A program made the translations under genes and the position numbers. Of a stretch of 64,000 bases of DNA, positions 1 to 13,093 are shown piece after piece; position 1 is the first letter of the stretch; each line of letters opens with the position of its first letter. Below the pieces are notes generated by a model. It ran no database searches. It saw nothing but the letters and a program-made list of their open reading frames with translations, and had not been told where the DNA came from. The DNA comes from Ricinus communis (lineage: Eukaryota; Streptophyta; Magnoliopsida; Malpighiales; Euphorbiaceae): the NCBI RefSeq assembly GCF_019578655.1, contig NC_063256.1, forward strand, positions 5,704,001 through 5,768,000, written 5' to 3'.

Positions 1-117
1 ATATGTTGTCCTAACAATTTACAATTGATGGCTTTGTCAATTTCTTAGAAATATGTCTTTAGATAAGTAATGGTTGATACAAATGGTAGGCAGACGACCC
101 TTACATGATTTCCTACC

Positions 118-979
118 GTGAGAGAGCCTGTGAAAAAGAACATGTATAAAGGTGTATCAGCAGCATATGGAGTTATTTTATTGACTTATTGGCCATTGGC
201 ATTCTGTGGATACTGGGCATTTGGATCAGAAGTTCAGCCTTACATTGTTGCATCCCTTAGCATCCCAGAATGGACAGTTGTTATGGCAAACCTCTTTGCT
301 GTAATTCAGATTTCAGGATGCTATCAGGTAATCTCTACACATTTATATTAAAGTTTCCTTTATGCATATGTTACATTCATATTCTAATAATTGTTTACTG
401 AAGAGAACAATTTTTCAAGTTCGGCTAAGAAACTAAACTTTGATTTTAATCATGGGCCCAGCTCATCCCATAAGCAGGCAAGGAAGAGATTTTCTTCAGC
501 GGTTATCTTAATGAATTTTTTTTCTTTCTAAAAATGAAGTATTCTTAAAAGAGTAGACAATAATAAATTTCTTTGCAAAGATATACTGCAGGCCTACGTA
601 CGCCTATTTCGAGGACAAGATGAAGCAATGGAGCAAAACTGCTAATCACATCCCTGCCAAAGAGCGCCTAATTCGTGTTGTCTTCACCTCCATTTACATT
701 GTTCTTGTCACTCTTGTTGCTGCAGCAATGCCTTTTTTCGGTGACTTTGTATCCATATGTGGTGCCGTTGGTTTTACTCCACTGGATTTCGTCTTCCCTG
801 CTATCGCATATCTGAAATCTGGAAGAATGCCCAAAAGCACTAAATTTCGGGTTCTAATACAGCTTATGAATTTTGCAACAGCTGCATGGTTCTCAGTTGT
901 GGCAGTATTAGGCTGCATTGGTGCTGTCAAGTTTATTATTGAAGACATCAGGACATACAAGTTTTTTCATGATATATAA
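118..979 (+). CDS. AAAP-family amino-acid permease, C-terminal part (gene starts left of window)
   Basis: Membrane permease of the amino acid/auxin permease superfamily (GABA transporter/LHT-like branch), which moves amino acids with protons across the plasma membrane. Two exons are visible: about 118/127-327 and 581-979. The join reads GCYQIYCRPTYAYFED, with a GT donor at 328 and AG just before 581. The last exon has the family's PFFGDF...GFTPLDFVFP segment and about three hydrophobic helices, and ends at TAA 977-979. The first visible exon cannot extend past the in-frame TGA at 106-108, so its acceptor is one of the AGs at 121-126; the exact base is uncertain. The N-terminal two thirds of the protein lie outside the window. 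Family is secure from the motifs; the transported substrate is not. Confidence 0.85.
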
Positions 980-1688
980 GAGATTCAAATATTCTTGCAT
1001 ACAGATTTCCATTCACCTTTTAGTTGCATAGTGGCCAATGAATCACATCATATGTCAGCATCATATGATATGATATCAAAATTACTTTCTAATTTAAAAA
1101 GTTAAAATACCAAAATTACAGAAACAACTAAAAGATTTTCTTTTGTATGAGATGGTCTCTCATGGAATATGATTTTTATACAAAAAATAAAAGAGAAAAG
1201 TTTCTATTTTACGATTTTCCTTTTAAAGTTTCTATAAAAGAGAAAAAAGTTCTGAATCGATACTAATTATTTGAAACCTTTATAGCCAAATCAAATTACC
1301 ATAATTTAGATCCATCCATTTATTTCTCATGTCTGAAAGCAACACTAAGCAGGTAAACAAATAAAATTAGGGCAACTGCTTTGTTAATGCTCATTCTCAA
1401 ATGGTCCGGTCTCCACGCATAACTACCCCAATCCCCATTGGCCACTTTCCTCTTTGTTTTATGATTGGGATAAGGTCCAAATAGGTCCTTAAACTTTGGA
1501 GGCAGTTAAATAGATCTTTTTACAAAGTTTAGGGCCTATTTGGACCTTATTCCTTTTTACGATTCTATCTTGTTATTTGTTAAGTTTACTAACGACGCGT
1601 TTTTATTCCTTAATTCTCTACTCCTCAAAATATCTAAAACATCAAACCAAAAGATTCAAAATACTCTCTGTTCGGCTCTCTCTCTCTG
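980..1688. other. Intergenic: permease 3' UTR and PRA1 promoter
   Basis: No gene is seen. It holds the probable 3' UTR of the permease, A/T-rich sequence, and the foldback element at 1470-1550. A CT-rich leader directly precedes the PRA1 start. Confidence 0.6.
1470..1550. repeat. Short inverted-repeat foldback (MITE-like)
   Basis: Two arms, 1470-1498 and 1523-1550, are reverse complements apart from one mismatch and one inserted base, around a loop of about 24 bases. Each arm contains AAGGTCCAAATAGG and TAAACTTTG. It lies about 140 bp before the PRA1 start codon. Similar 'aggtccctaaactttg' ends are common in plant dispersed repeats, so this is probably a MITE or the remnant of one. No clear target duplication is visible. 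Confidence 0.6.
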
Positions 1689-2237
1689 ATGTCTTCACCT
1701 TTACGCGCCACCACCACCACAACAACAACAACCAACCCTTTCTTCGCCACCCGCCGCCCATGGAGCGAACTAATCAAATTCTCAAGCTTTTCTCGCCCAT
1801 ACTTAATTGGCGAAGCAACAGCCCGCATAAAATACAATCTTTACTACTTTCGCGTAAATTACGCAATGATAATCCTCTTTATTCTATTTCTTAGCCTATT
1901 ATGGCACCCATTATCAATGATTGTCTTCTTAATAATTTTTGTCGCCTGGTTCTTTCTTTACTTCTTTCGCGACCAACCTCTAACGATCCTCCGCCGTACG
2001 ATTGATGATCGCGTGGTTCTTGGAGTGCTGTCGGTTATTACCATTGTGGCGCTGGTCTTTACACACGTGTGGTTAAATGTTTTGGTTTCGGTTGTAATTG
2101 GAGTTGTGATTGTTGTTTTGCATGCTGTTATTAGAAGAACTGAAGACTTGTACTGGGATGAACAAGATGTTGCTGATGGTGGGTTGTTTTCTGTTGTGGG
2201 TAGTCCTCCTACGACAACTGGATACACTCGTATTTGA
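1689..2237 (+). CDS. PRA1 family protein (prenylated Rab acceptor)
   Basis: Intronless 182-residue protein. PRA1 proteins are small membrane proteins of the ER/Golgi and endosomes that bind prenylated Rab GTPases and help vesicle trafficking. After a Thr-rich N-terminus come [13 protein letters not shown], then [17 protein letters not shown] (about residues 43-59), the PRA1 signature. Two pairs of hydrophobic segments follow (about 60-95 and 107-147), separated by [19 protein letters not shown]. The cytosolic tail contains [11 protein letters not shown]. Length is typical of plant PRA1 proteins. The ATG at 1689 is the first that leaves the complete domain. The subclass within PRA1 cannot be fixed here. 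Polythreonine at residues 8-15 is encoded by ACC/ACA repeats. Confidence 0.93.
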   Translation: MSSPLRATTTTTTTTNPFFATRRPWSELIKFSSFSRPYLIGEATARIKYNLYYFRVNYAMIILFILFLSLLWHPLSMIVFLIIFVAWFFLYFFRDQPLTILRRTIDDRVVLGVLSVITIVALVFTHVWLNVLVSVVIGVVIVVLHAVIRRTEDLYWDEQDVADGGLFSVVGSPPTTTGYTRI

Positions 2238-4214
2238 GCACCAATCCGTGGACGAGTGATTTTTATTTTTGATTGGTTAATTATATCTAGAATTCTTTCT
2301 TTCCTTTTTGTTATGTTTTTCTTTTAAAGTTATTTTTAAGTATATATGTCATATTTGTGAATTTCCTACTGCGAATTTAGTTTTAATCTACCACGCAATG
2401 CTTTTGTCTTGTTTGATGTGCGGTTGTGTTAGCGAAATTAGTGTTTTATGCTACTCAATCTTGAAGCTGAAATGTTCAATTTCTTGTATATGGATTTATG
2501 CATTAATCTTTATGTGAGGGTTAAAATTTTCGTTTGGGATCGATACGGTTTCTAGTGGTCACCAAAGTTAGGTTGCAATGCATTTATGTGCAAAGTAAAA
2601 AAAATTAGTGTTGTTATTATCACTTTTGTTGCTTTGAAGTTTATGTATAGGTGACAAATTTCCAAACTCATATTTAATTGCGCTTATTCACAATTAGCAC
2701 ATATTTAGGGGTGAAAATTCTTGAAGGTAGATCTGCTTTTTTTGACAGTTTTCCTTTCCATGAACCCAGTAAGGGCTCAGTTAGGTGAGGGTATTTTCTT
2801 CCTGCATCGTGGTTGTTACTTATCAGACTGTCTGATTGATCAATTAACCATGTGTACTACTGCCCCAAAAGATGTTTCCATTATGCTTGAGGTGGAAGTT
2901 CGCATAAAGTTGGTTTTTAATTAATGCTTTTGCCCCATGTGAGGAAAGAGTCTTTTTTAATTGATGAAAGTATGGCTAGCATGAAGAATTATTGGTGTCG
3001 AGTAGCCATTGCGAAGCCACTGCTTTCCCTTTATTGTCTGGAGACACTCAGAGCTGGTTTCAACGTGGTCCTTTCTTACCTGTAGGTTTACTAGAGGAAT
3101 TCTTAGATTGTCCTGCCTCTGATTTCGGGCAGGGATGAGTCTCATAATGTAAATGTGTGGTCTGCTATCTTTTGGGAGTTGGGACTGCACAAGACCATCT
3201 AGTCTTGTCGTTGATGCTGTTTCTAGGTGATATTTCTCAATACCATTGACAGCATCTTATGCTCGTTAAATTTATTTTTTTAATGCTGCCATCAAGTTCT
3301 TAGTTCTTTGAATAAAAGGTAAAAATTTAGTATGCGTTGGCTGTTGACTATATTGCTTTACGGAGATTCATATGCGAAGATTTTGGTTGACGGGTAGGTT
3401 ATTGGAAGAAGTTTTGGTGAAAGGGCAATGTTAAATGGAAACGTGTATTATACCATTTTTTTTTTTCTTTTTTTCTGTAATATTCCTGATACACTTTTTG
3501 TGGGAAGTAGGAAGAGCGCAATGCTCAATTTGCATATAGTTCACAACATTCATATTCAGTCTTCTTGTTGCGGAGTTCTGCGACTCCTACAGACTTTGAT
3601 ATTCCAAAAGTACAGAATGATTAGAGAAAGAAAGTGGAGGGGTAATATATAGCTGCTTATTACATGTCAAATTGCCATCTGTTAGATCGGAAGGCTTATA
3701 GACTAGAATGAAAAATCCAAAACATGTCATCTACTGCGTATCCTTTCAATTATGGGAGCCTCAGAAGGCAATCGTGGAACCAACCAAGAGGGCATAGGGC
3801 AGATCAAGCAGTTTTGATTAGATACAGAGAAAAAAAAAAGTACATATAATGATGTTTATATTAATAATTGTAACAGTTACAGTTCTTTATCATCTTAAGT
3901 CGCGTGTAGCATTGCAGGTGAAACAACTATTTTGGTACATCTTCAAATGTTTATCATAAGATGATCTGTCGAAATGGAATAATCTCAACAACTGTGCACT
4001 TGCACCTCTAATAACATGCCACACCTTCGGCCCTCGTAATCCTGCAGCAGAGCATCGTAAGCTGCAGAGTGCCAGCTGCCCGTGTGGTAGAAAACTCATT
4101 GGTGGAATTGAATCCAGGCTCATAAGTGACATTGGAGAAATCCCCACCAGCTTGCCACCAATGAGGTTCGAAGAAGCACATGAAGTTGAGAAAGTAGACC
4201 GCAGAAAAGAAACA
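2238..4214. other. Intergenic between PRA1 and DRIP (tail to tail)
   Basis: Convergent 3' ends. It presumably contains the PRA1 3' UTR on the left and the DRIP 3' UTR on the right (from about 3840). Short ORFs at 2308-3652 show no recognisable domain and no splice structure. I see no gene. Confidence 0.55.
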
Positions 4215-7200
4215 TTACTCCTTTTCCTGGACCCTTCGAGCATAGACCAGCACCATCACGAAATCCTTTGCTGAAGAACCTATAGATGTTGTTACTCGTT
4301 CAGATGTCGATGCTGTCTGTACCCATTGATCAATTAAATTGTATAACAATAATGTGGGAACTACTGGTTGTCCCATGCATTTGATCTCAACCTGCAAGAA
4401 CACCGATGGAGAACTCACAAATTCCTTCTCTTTCTTAAAAAAAGAAGAAGAAGAAAATCCCTTATCCTTTTATTAACAGCATAAAATCTCATATTAAATT
4501 AGGGAGAGAGAGAGAAATAAACTAGTCAAGATTAAGAGGATGTAAAGAGAAGTGCACTCGTATCTGCACTAGATTAACATGGAAATTAAAGACAACCCTC
4601 ACGTCCATTGCAATGGCAATTTCATCCGATAATACCTTATGATTTTAGGGCTTATTTCATACTCCGAATCGATTTCTGCATATGCATAATATTAAATAAC
4701 ATATTTGACTTGGGGCCAACTGGGACAGTAGGAACCCGAGGCTAAGACCTTTTCTTTCCTTTTCTTTCAGGTGACAAGTGACCCGCTAGAAAGTTGAAGG
4801 CAATTCTCTCCAATTAACTACAAAATGATCTGAGAATTGAATATGTTTGCAAGATCCTCTCACCTCAGCTTCACTAGCAAGGTCAAGTTTCTTCTTCAGG
4901 TACTTCTGGATGAAAGAAACAGGTAAATTTCCATCCCTGCCACACAAAAGAAATCCAGAATATGAAAAAGACTCCCAAACGAGTTGATTGCTTTCATTAA
5001 TTTAACAAAAATAGTATTGTCAATTGTCCAAAATGTATGAGCAGCGGCGAAGTACCACTTGCACACTAACATTAATCCAAAACCATATTATCAGTACTCC
5101 ATAGAGGTTGACAGAGGTAGCATGGTAGAGAAAGATTCAGCCCTTTAAGTTTCAGGCTCAATTCATTTTCAAAATAGGTACATGCAATGTATATTTACAC
5201 ATGTTTAGATGTCTGCACAAGCTATAAAATTAGGCCTAATCGTCAATGTAGACAATCTGCCCCATCTTTGCCCTATATGAATAGGTATTGTGCAACCTGC
5301 AACGCAATAAACTTTCTGAGGGAAACTGTAACAGAAACCTTCCATTTAGAATAGTAAATAACAGAGAACTGATGGCTTTAGATGAATCAGATGCACCAGA
5401 AAAATGCATCCACACTCTACTAACAATATTCAGTAGGAATAAGAAAAAACATATAAGTAATATTGAGATATTTTCAACATTTGTAGTCAGCAAAAATAAC
5501 CCCATCTTTGGACATAATAAGAGATCAGATTCTCCAGGTGATAAGTTAGTAGAGGATTATAAGGAAAACTATTTTTGAGAGAAAAAAACAAGTCATATCA
5601 GCAGGCTAACTAAAATTTCTAAATCGTCAACAATATTTAGGAGTGACCTTTGTAATTAAAACTGCAAGAAATGAACTAATGCCGGATAGAAAAAGTAGTT
5701 AAACGAATAATTAATGAAGCAAAAAGGAACTCACTTTATCCTCAAATAATTTGCAGGAATTTGTGGCAAGGGTGCATCTCCTTCCCTGAAACAAATTATT
5801 TAAAATAAGAACCAAAATATTTTTCTAAGAAAACGCATTCTAAATTTTTCTGTCCTAGAGAATTTGCTGTTAACAAATTAAGAATTTGGAACTGATTCTC
5901 ACTGGTCCTCTGAAGCTACTAGTGAAAACCAAACTGGACCAGCTCTTTTTTCATGATTTACACTGGCAGCATTCAGCACAGCTTGGGATGAAATGCCTGA
6001 ATCCCCAAAATTAGCTGCCTTTTTTCGACGAATTCTGCGCAGCCTTTTGGGTCCTGCAGCATCTGAAGGTGTATCAATGTTATTCTTCTCATCCTCTACT
6101 TTTAACTTTTCTTCCTTAAATTTAGTTTTCCGCACTTGAGGCTCATTTTCATGACCCTGTGTAGCTTCTTGTTTAGCATCAGAAACTTGTATGGACTTGA
6201 AAGACTTGGACCTATTTGCAACTTCTACTAAACAATTTAATGGTTGCCAAAGATCCGATTTCCCATCCCATGACTCAGCACCATTCTCTGCTTCATTATT
6301 GGGAGCAAATAAGCTGGCCTCAGCAGAGGAAGAATTCTGCACGAGAAAAATGTGTGTGTCTGAAATATATTAGTTATATGAAGCAAACACACAACTGTCT
6401 CTCGAGTCACCAGGAAGCAGAAGTACTTGGCAGCCCTATGAGAATATAATCAACATAAGCACTAAAAAGGGCATTTTGACTTCAAATACCTGTTTAGTGT
6501 TCTGATTGAACTTATTTACAGTTTCAGGAGAACTTGAGTTCTCTAGATGGTCTTCGGCAGGATCGTCCTCCTTTTTAATGCGCTTTTCAATAGGAAAATT
6601 GGAAATTCGTAAAGCAGTAGCCTTTCTTAGAACAGGTCTTGTTCTTCTTCCAGTTGTTGTAGTTTGCGCTGATACTTTGGGAGCATTGACCACCAGTGAT
6701 GAAAGTGATCTCTCCTTTCTTCTAACCGGTAATATAACCGAGGATGTAACTTCAGGTGCCTCTACCTTTCTTCTTTTAAATGGGAAAATCTTGGCCCTTA
6801 CATCTTGCAAATTGTGATCTGGCCTGATATTTCATATATGGATAATATGATTTAATTTACCAAGATTTCCAAAGCAGAGAATTTTGTACATTCTACAGTC
6901 TAGACAAGGCATGTTATTATAACCCTTCAGATGACCGATAGGTAACTGCATATCTCGAAAGTTAATATCTAATTGTATATCTTGCAAAACCATCTGGTCA
7001 ACATCTACCCCATCCTCCCCAGTTCACATATATAAAGGCATGTACAAGCAGAACGGCCAGTGATCCTAGACATTACAGGAAAATAGCACCAACTGAATAA
7101 AGCAATGTATTAGGTGTAATTTAGTATAATCCCGATAAGCTAATGGTCCATATTTCATGTGCAAATCCAGCAAGTGGCTACTTTTCTCAGCCTTGGATTT

Positions 7201-9154
7201 CCGAAATTATAAACTCTTAGCAATCCTGCCAAAGTGTAACCAAGCAGCAACAAGAAAAAGGATATGATACAGTATACATAAGCATCAACAATTTTTCATT
7301 TCAAATTCTTTGCTAAAATAGTTATAAGAGACAATCTCCCAGGAATACAATTCTTTCGTATCTTGACCAAATCTACATTTCTTTAACAGCATACTTTTCC
7401 CTCCTTTTCTTCAAATTCATAGCTTATTGCTAATCATGACACTTTCCTCAAGTTTATTGCTTGTGTATTTGCAAACAAAATCTAAAATGAAAAATAATGG
7501 AATAACAGTAATAACTCTGAAAATTTTCCTACACCCTTGAAACTCTTTCATGTGGTATTTCCACAAAATTGACATTTCTGCATTCCAGTAAACTTGAATC
7601 ATATGCCGCTGGTTTCTTCAGAAAATTATATCACCATATTTTTGTTAAGCACCATCACTTAGATCGCTAACCTTGGGCCTGAAGTCTTGCAATCATGGTG
7701 TTATACAAAACCATCATGGTGTTATACAAAAACAGCCTCATATGGGAGAGAGGGGCCGGGAGAGAGTTTGAGAGAAGAACATATGGCATAAACTGTCACC
7801 TTCCAAGTACTAGCTGAAAGGAGAATTGAATAGAGTTTGCAGAAAGCACAAGATTTACCACTAACCTTACAGTTTATCATTTAGGAAAGTAATGTAAATT
7901 AATAGAAAAGCAATATATTTTCTACATATTATGGATATAATTCATTACAACTGGTGCATTTAGGAGAACAGAAGTACTAATCATCTTCCTAATTTTTTTC
8001 ACAAAATTTGCTAATATGATATATGATTGACGAAACCTTCAGACATCAGCAATCATCAAACATGTTACAAGCACCAGCATGACCGAACCGTTATTCTCAC
8101 AGCTTTTAAATGTGGGAGACCAACCCAAAAAATAAAATTATACTCAAAGCTGTGAAGTAGGTATAGCATATGTAGAAAAGCAATAGTGTTTGATTAAGCA
8201 ATCAACAACAGAGGTAAAGGCTAGTGTGATGTGCCTCAAGCATATTTAATGAAATAAATCATGAAACGCGTCCTACTAAAATGAAAACTAGCAATCCTCC
8301 TCCATTATCTTTTTTTTAAAATATCCTACATTATCATTTAAAAGCTATTACTTTTGCACGTCAATCAGTTCATGTCACGCATGGTATCAACCCAATAGCA
8401 GTATGAGAGAGAGCCAGGGTAAGGACGAGACCTTAATTTTTCCAATGGAACACAACCCAGATCGATATTGCATATTGGACAACATTCTACACCCTCATCT
8501 GATATCTTCTTATATATGCACTTTCTGCAAACTGAAAAAGAAAAGAAAAGAAAATCAGACATTTTTCATCTAGTGGCTTAAAAAGCAGCATTTCACCAAA
8601 CTTAATTTGTTAGCACCACGAAACTTGAAAGTTAATATAACATTCTTCACCTAATTAAACATAACATGAACTTATGTAGCAGATACCCAGTTACTATGTC
8701 TCAATATTCGACTTCAATCTCAGCAAGCAAAGACGGGAACAAGAAAACTTGTCTATAGTACTACTTTCTTAATCTAGCATCTAGAGAGAGATGAAGAGGC
8801 TGATCAGCAGAGTAAGTACTAAATGCCCGTAGTCTAACAATACAAATTACGAAACGACCACGTCAAAATAAAGACAAAAGAAAACCAAATCAAGATAAAG
8901 AAATAACGCTTTGAAACAAGAAACAGCCCATAACGCACCCAGATTATCATCAATAATGCAAAATACAAACAAGAATCAAAATCACAATCACTCAAGAACA
9001 AAAGAAGAGATAAAACAGATTTAGATAGAGAACACTAACACGTATGTAGACATTCAGATATGGTAGTGGCATCTTTCAATAACATATCGCAAAGAGGACA
9101 TGTCATGCATGCTGCAATCGTATCTCTCTTCACTTTCACCACCTGATTTGCCAT
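4215..9154 (-). CDS. DRIP2: E3 ubiquitin-protein ligase DRIP1/DRIP2-like (RING + RAWUL)
   Basis: Nuclear C3HC4 RING E3 ligase; the Arabidopsis DRIPs ubiquitinate the drought/heat transcription factor DREB2A for degradation. Seven exons, minus strand: 9154-9040, 8531-8432, 6823-6490, 6336-5903, 5785-5735, 4936-4864, 4391-4215. The total is 1284 bp, 427 residues, all GT-AG, no frame breaks; Arabidopsis DRIPs are about 420. The RING is split across exons 1-2: C19, C22, C35, H37, C40, C43, C56, C59, followed by NIDLGCVPLEKLRPDHNLQD. The middle is basic and disordered, with KRLRRIRRKK as a probable nuclear signal. The C-terminal RAWUL/ubiquitin-like part starts near IPANYLRIKDGNLPVSF and includes LLYNLIDQWV. 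DRIP1 and DRIP2 cannot be separated from this sequence. Intron 2 is 1.6 kb. Confidence 0.95.
7692..7733. repeat. 21-bp tandem duplication in DRIP intron 2
   Basis: Two adjacent 21-base copies (7692-7712 and 7713-7733) beginning ATCATGGTGTTATACAAAA, differing only near the end of the unit. It is a local duplication within an intron; no function is implied. Confidence 0.85.
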
Positions 9155-9617
9155 CTCTAATTCTATCTTCAAAACCCCTCTTCACGTATTTTATTAATCC
9201 ACACAAAGCAACTGCATGTTAAAACCATCCAGAAAGAAAGAAAGGAAACGAGAAAGGCACAAGATTCACGTTCATGTATCTGTATTTATCTGCATTAGAA
9301 CTTGGAATAACATCACAAGAAGCTGAAAGAATACAAGAACGATAACAATAGAGCTAGCTGTATTATAACATTTTTATGCACATGGATATGTGTGTATGTA
9401 GAGAAATAGGAGAGAAAAGTGAGAACTTTCTGATCTAGAAATTAGAGTTCTGAGATTTAAGATATGGGTAATGAAGATTTGTGAAGAACCGACGTGGGTT
9501 TTGTTGGATTTGGACACAGAGAGCTTTTGGGATGATCTAAATCTAGACAGAGGGGCTTGGTTTGGGTCGTCGAAGAAAAAGCATGAACCAAGAGTTTCTT
9601 TTGTAATTCATTTTTCA

Positions 9618-9620
<3 letters not shown>

Positions 9621-9649
<29 letters not shown>
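9621..9649. repeat. (TA)n microsatellite upstream of DRIP
   Basis: About 14 uninterrupted TA units just upstream of the probable DRIP transcription start. Confidence 0.9.
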
Positions 9650-9652
<3 letters not shown>

Positions 9653-9927
9653 TAAAATAAAAAATCTGTACATCAGAAATTGTATTTTATATAATAATTT
9701 ACTATATTAAATAAATTATTTTGAGAATTAGTGCTCACAAATTAAATTAAATTAAGTTTAGAAACAAGAATAATAAAAATATTAATGTTATAAAATTTCT
9801 TAGTTAAGGAGCGTTTATTTCAGCAAATCTATAGTATGTATATTTATATTTTTCAAAAAAGCAAAAAATAAAATAATTTTCAGTTTAATTCTTTATTTCA
9901 GTTATAGAAAATATATATATATACATC

Positions 9928-9961
<34 letters not shown>
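9928..9961. repeat. (TAA)n microsatellite
   Basis: About 11 TAA units following a shorter TA run at 9910-9922. Confidence 0.9.
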
Positions 9962-9962
<1 letters not shown>

Positions 9963-10419
9963 TGGACAATTATAGAGTTTAGACTAGTACTACGAGAGAG
10001 TAATTAATTGAAGCTGGAGAATTTTGATAAAGTGCGCCGGTGGTGCGTAGGAAAACAAGATGTGCACTAAGGCGTGTTTCGTGTAAGCGACGGCGAGTTT
10101 TGCGAGGGCGAACTTTTATGGTGTGTACAGGTGCATGTTAGCAAGGCGTGCTACGTGGTGCACTTGTTTTAATTAGTATTATTTTGTTAACAGCTCGACA
10201 TGGTACAAAAACCCTGATTTATTTCCAACATCCTAATTCATTTATGGCCACACTTTTTTTAATCCCTTTTCAGAAAAGATAAATATAATTGGCAGAATTT
10301 ATTTTTTAAGTGCTCAATTTTTTTTAAAGATAAATATAATTAATTTTCCTATTTTTATATTTTAAAAATTTAATAATTTTTAATAAAAATAAAAATTTAA
10401 TAAAATAAATAAAAATCAC

Positions 10420-10422
<3 letters not shown>

Positions 10423-10457
<35 letters not shown>
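10423..10457. repeat. (TA)n microsatellite
   Basis: About 17 TA units in AT-rich DNA; a further TA run lies at 10768-10790. Confidence 0.9.
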
Positions 10458-10462
<5 letters not shown>

Positions 10463-12779
10463 CAATAAAATCAAAAATAAAATATTAAAATTTAATAAAA
10501 ATTAAAATAAAATTTTAATAATCTAATAAATAAAATAAAAAGTTTCAGATACATAATAATAAATTTTGTCAATATTGTTTATACATTTTGATGAAATTTT
10601 AATTAAAATTAGGTGATAAAATATTTAACTTAAAATACAGAACTTAATAATTTTGAAGACCATAAGTGAGATTAAACTCCTTTTTATTTTTCAAATATAT
10701 TCCTGTCATAAGTCTATTTTCGTCTTGCCAATTCATAATGTTATTTTGTATGATAATATTTTGAGAAAATATATATATATATATATATATGATTGAAAAG
10801 ATTAAACTGGAGGTTTCAGTCGCTATAATTCTAATTCGCAGATTTGATGTATTACTTAACACAATAATACTTTGTGCTTGCATATGGACCCAACGTCTAT
10901 TATTTAGATTTGTTGTCCCTAGCTTTAATGTTTTTGTTAATTCACGTGTAGCCTCAGCCTATGTGATTATTGGGAAGAAGAGAGTAATGTTTTAAGTAGA
11001 GTTATTTGCGAGAATAAGGAGGTAAGTTAGGGTTATTTTATAGGAAAAAATGAAAGAGGAAAGTGTTAAAAGAAATGGGGTTTACTTAGGTGGTAATTGT
11101 AAACTTAATGTGGAAGACAGGCCGGTGAGTAAAGCTCCTTCCTATAAAAGGACCGATGGGAAGGAAGGTATTCATTAATATATACACATAAATTTAAAAA
11201 GAAAAAGTACTGCTCACATAGATAGCAAAGCAATTTGAACAAAAATAAAATAAAGAAAGAAACAAGCTTGGCAAAGTCAAAAATAAGAAGAGCATCTTAA
11301 GTTGTCTAACACGATCGTGGAGGCCCACTCAAATAACTCTCTCCCTCTCTCTTTTTAAGAGAAAAGATAATTGTATAATCATATTAGTATGTACTTTTAT
11401 AATCACATGACAATGAGTAAGTGGATAATTTACAAAAGAAAATTGTGAATTCTCAATGCTACTAAAAGCAGGGGCCTGCTGAGTTTTGATGGAACCACTG
11501 GAGATGGAGGGTTACTTATCCAATCCCCATAAGTCTTCTTGTACCGATAGGTGCTTGAATGATTACAGAACTAATGCGTTTTGGATGAATAAATACCTTA
11601 ATAACAGAAGTGGAGTCATTTTTCTTGCTCAAATGGTTTTCCACTAGTTTTTTATTTATTTGCTTTGAGACCCTTATACCCTTTTAATTAATCTTTTTGT
11701 TGCGTAAATTTCAACTGATATTGCTAGCTGATCTCGTGATTTATCATTTTTATTTAAGTTTGTGTTATATAATCACGTACCCACTTGCTGCAGGATAAGG
11801 TTTTAGCTGTCAAGCTGAAATAATTAGATGACAAAAAGAATAGTAGATATTTAATCTATTATTCCAAGTAACAAAATCTAAAAAATAGCTGAATTCAATT
11901 CAGAATTTCGTAATGAGATTTTTTATTTTGTTGTGTTTTCTACGATCACAAACGACAGCAGAAAAACCGAACTCTGTTAAATGAAGGCACACAGCACAAC
12001 ATAAAGGCATTGCTGCTGATTTCATGTTTCACACGGATTAATATAGGATTTGGGTCCACGTTGGAGATTTCTGAAACATCATTCTGATCTCATGTTTCAC
12101 ATGGTTACTAGAAGAGCAACTAACAAGCACAGATGGGTGACAAAAATTAATGTAATGAAAGGGGACTCACCTTTTAATTTGTAACTCGTCTAATTTGTTA
12201 CAATGCAAAGTGCTTGGGATCAGATAAACTACTGCTGTTTACATCTCCAATTTCTTAGGTAAAAATGGTTCGAGTCGATTATTTAGGTTTAATGTAGATC
12301 CAGTTATTAAGGAAGCAATGCCTTTGAGATAATTGGATTTATACGTTTTCAGTTTTCTTAACCATCCTGTCACCGTTGACAGCGAACAAGTAATGCTAAA
12401 AATGTTGTCGGGTAAGATATGCACTGTAAAGCAAGCTTGCTTAGGTTCACCATTGCAGAAAACCTGGCAGGTAATTCCTCGCAGACAAAATAATTGCAAA
12501 TTGCTGAATACTTGCACAAATTATTTCCATGAACCCACAAAAGTAATCATTTGGAACAAAATGAATTGTTATAGAAAGGAGAGAGTGGGGAACATGAACA
12601 TTTAATTCAAAAAAATTGTTCATAAAAATTGTTTCAATGACCAGTAATCAATAGCCGCGTGCTCTTTTACTAGAGTGCTTTACGGGGGACCTGCCTAATC
12701 CTCTGCAATCTGCATGGAAGCCAATTGAATCGGCCCCAGCAGTAGGCCATCTTACCTGTTAAACTCAAATGTAGCACTA

Positions 12780-12806
12780 CTATATATATATATATATATA
12801 TATATC
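12780..12806. repeat. (TA)n microsatellite
   Basis: TA run of about 13 units downstream of the MRS2 stop codon. Confidence 0.85.
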
Positions 12807-13093
12807 TATATATAAATATAATATTATGCACATCACAATCACAAGTTGAATTTACCGGCTTTATCATACAAAATAACAATAATTACTCTTTGATTTTGTT
12901 ATATCTACAGGCCTATAGGCTTATCAGACACTCTTGCTAAATTCAATGACTAATTACTTAAGGCCCCATGGTTCCCTATGTTTCTACATGAAAATGATAA
13001 TGGGTAATCTAGCATCATGTTTGTTTTGGTTTTTCTTTTTTGGCACCTGAAATGCTGATCCAGTTATTGAAGCTTTGCCCTGTTATCCTATAC

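Larger units (their letters stand above)
9155..13093. other. DRIP leader/promoter and AT-rich intergenic DNA
   Basis: The first 400 bp form the probable 5' leader of DRIP. From 9600 on it is mostly low-complexity AT-rich DNA with several TA and TAA microsatellites. A slightly GC-richer stretch at 10030-10170 and small ORFs at 10644-12879 match nothing I recognise. The right end should hold the MRS2 3' UTR. Confidence 0.5.

Noticed and set aside
694..960. Minus-strand 88-codon ORF over the permease last exon
   Set aside because: Shadow of the plus-strand coding exon.
2957..3190. Minus-strand 77-codon ORF between PRA1 and DRIP
   Set aside because: No recognisable domain, no splice context, composition not distinctive.
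12239..12879. ORFs on both strands downstream of MRS2, including a possible extra terminal exon after an AG near 12761
   Set aside because: The true last MRS2 exon (13180-13094, ending in [11 protein letters not shown] and a stop) is complete; the alternatives have no MRS2 similarity.
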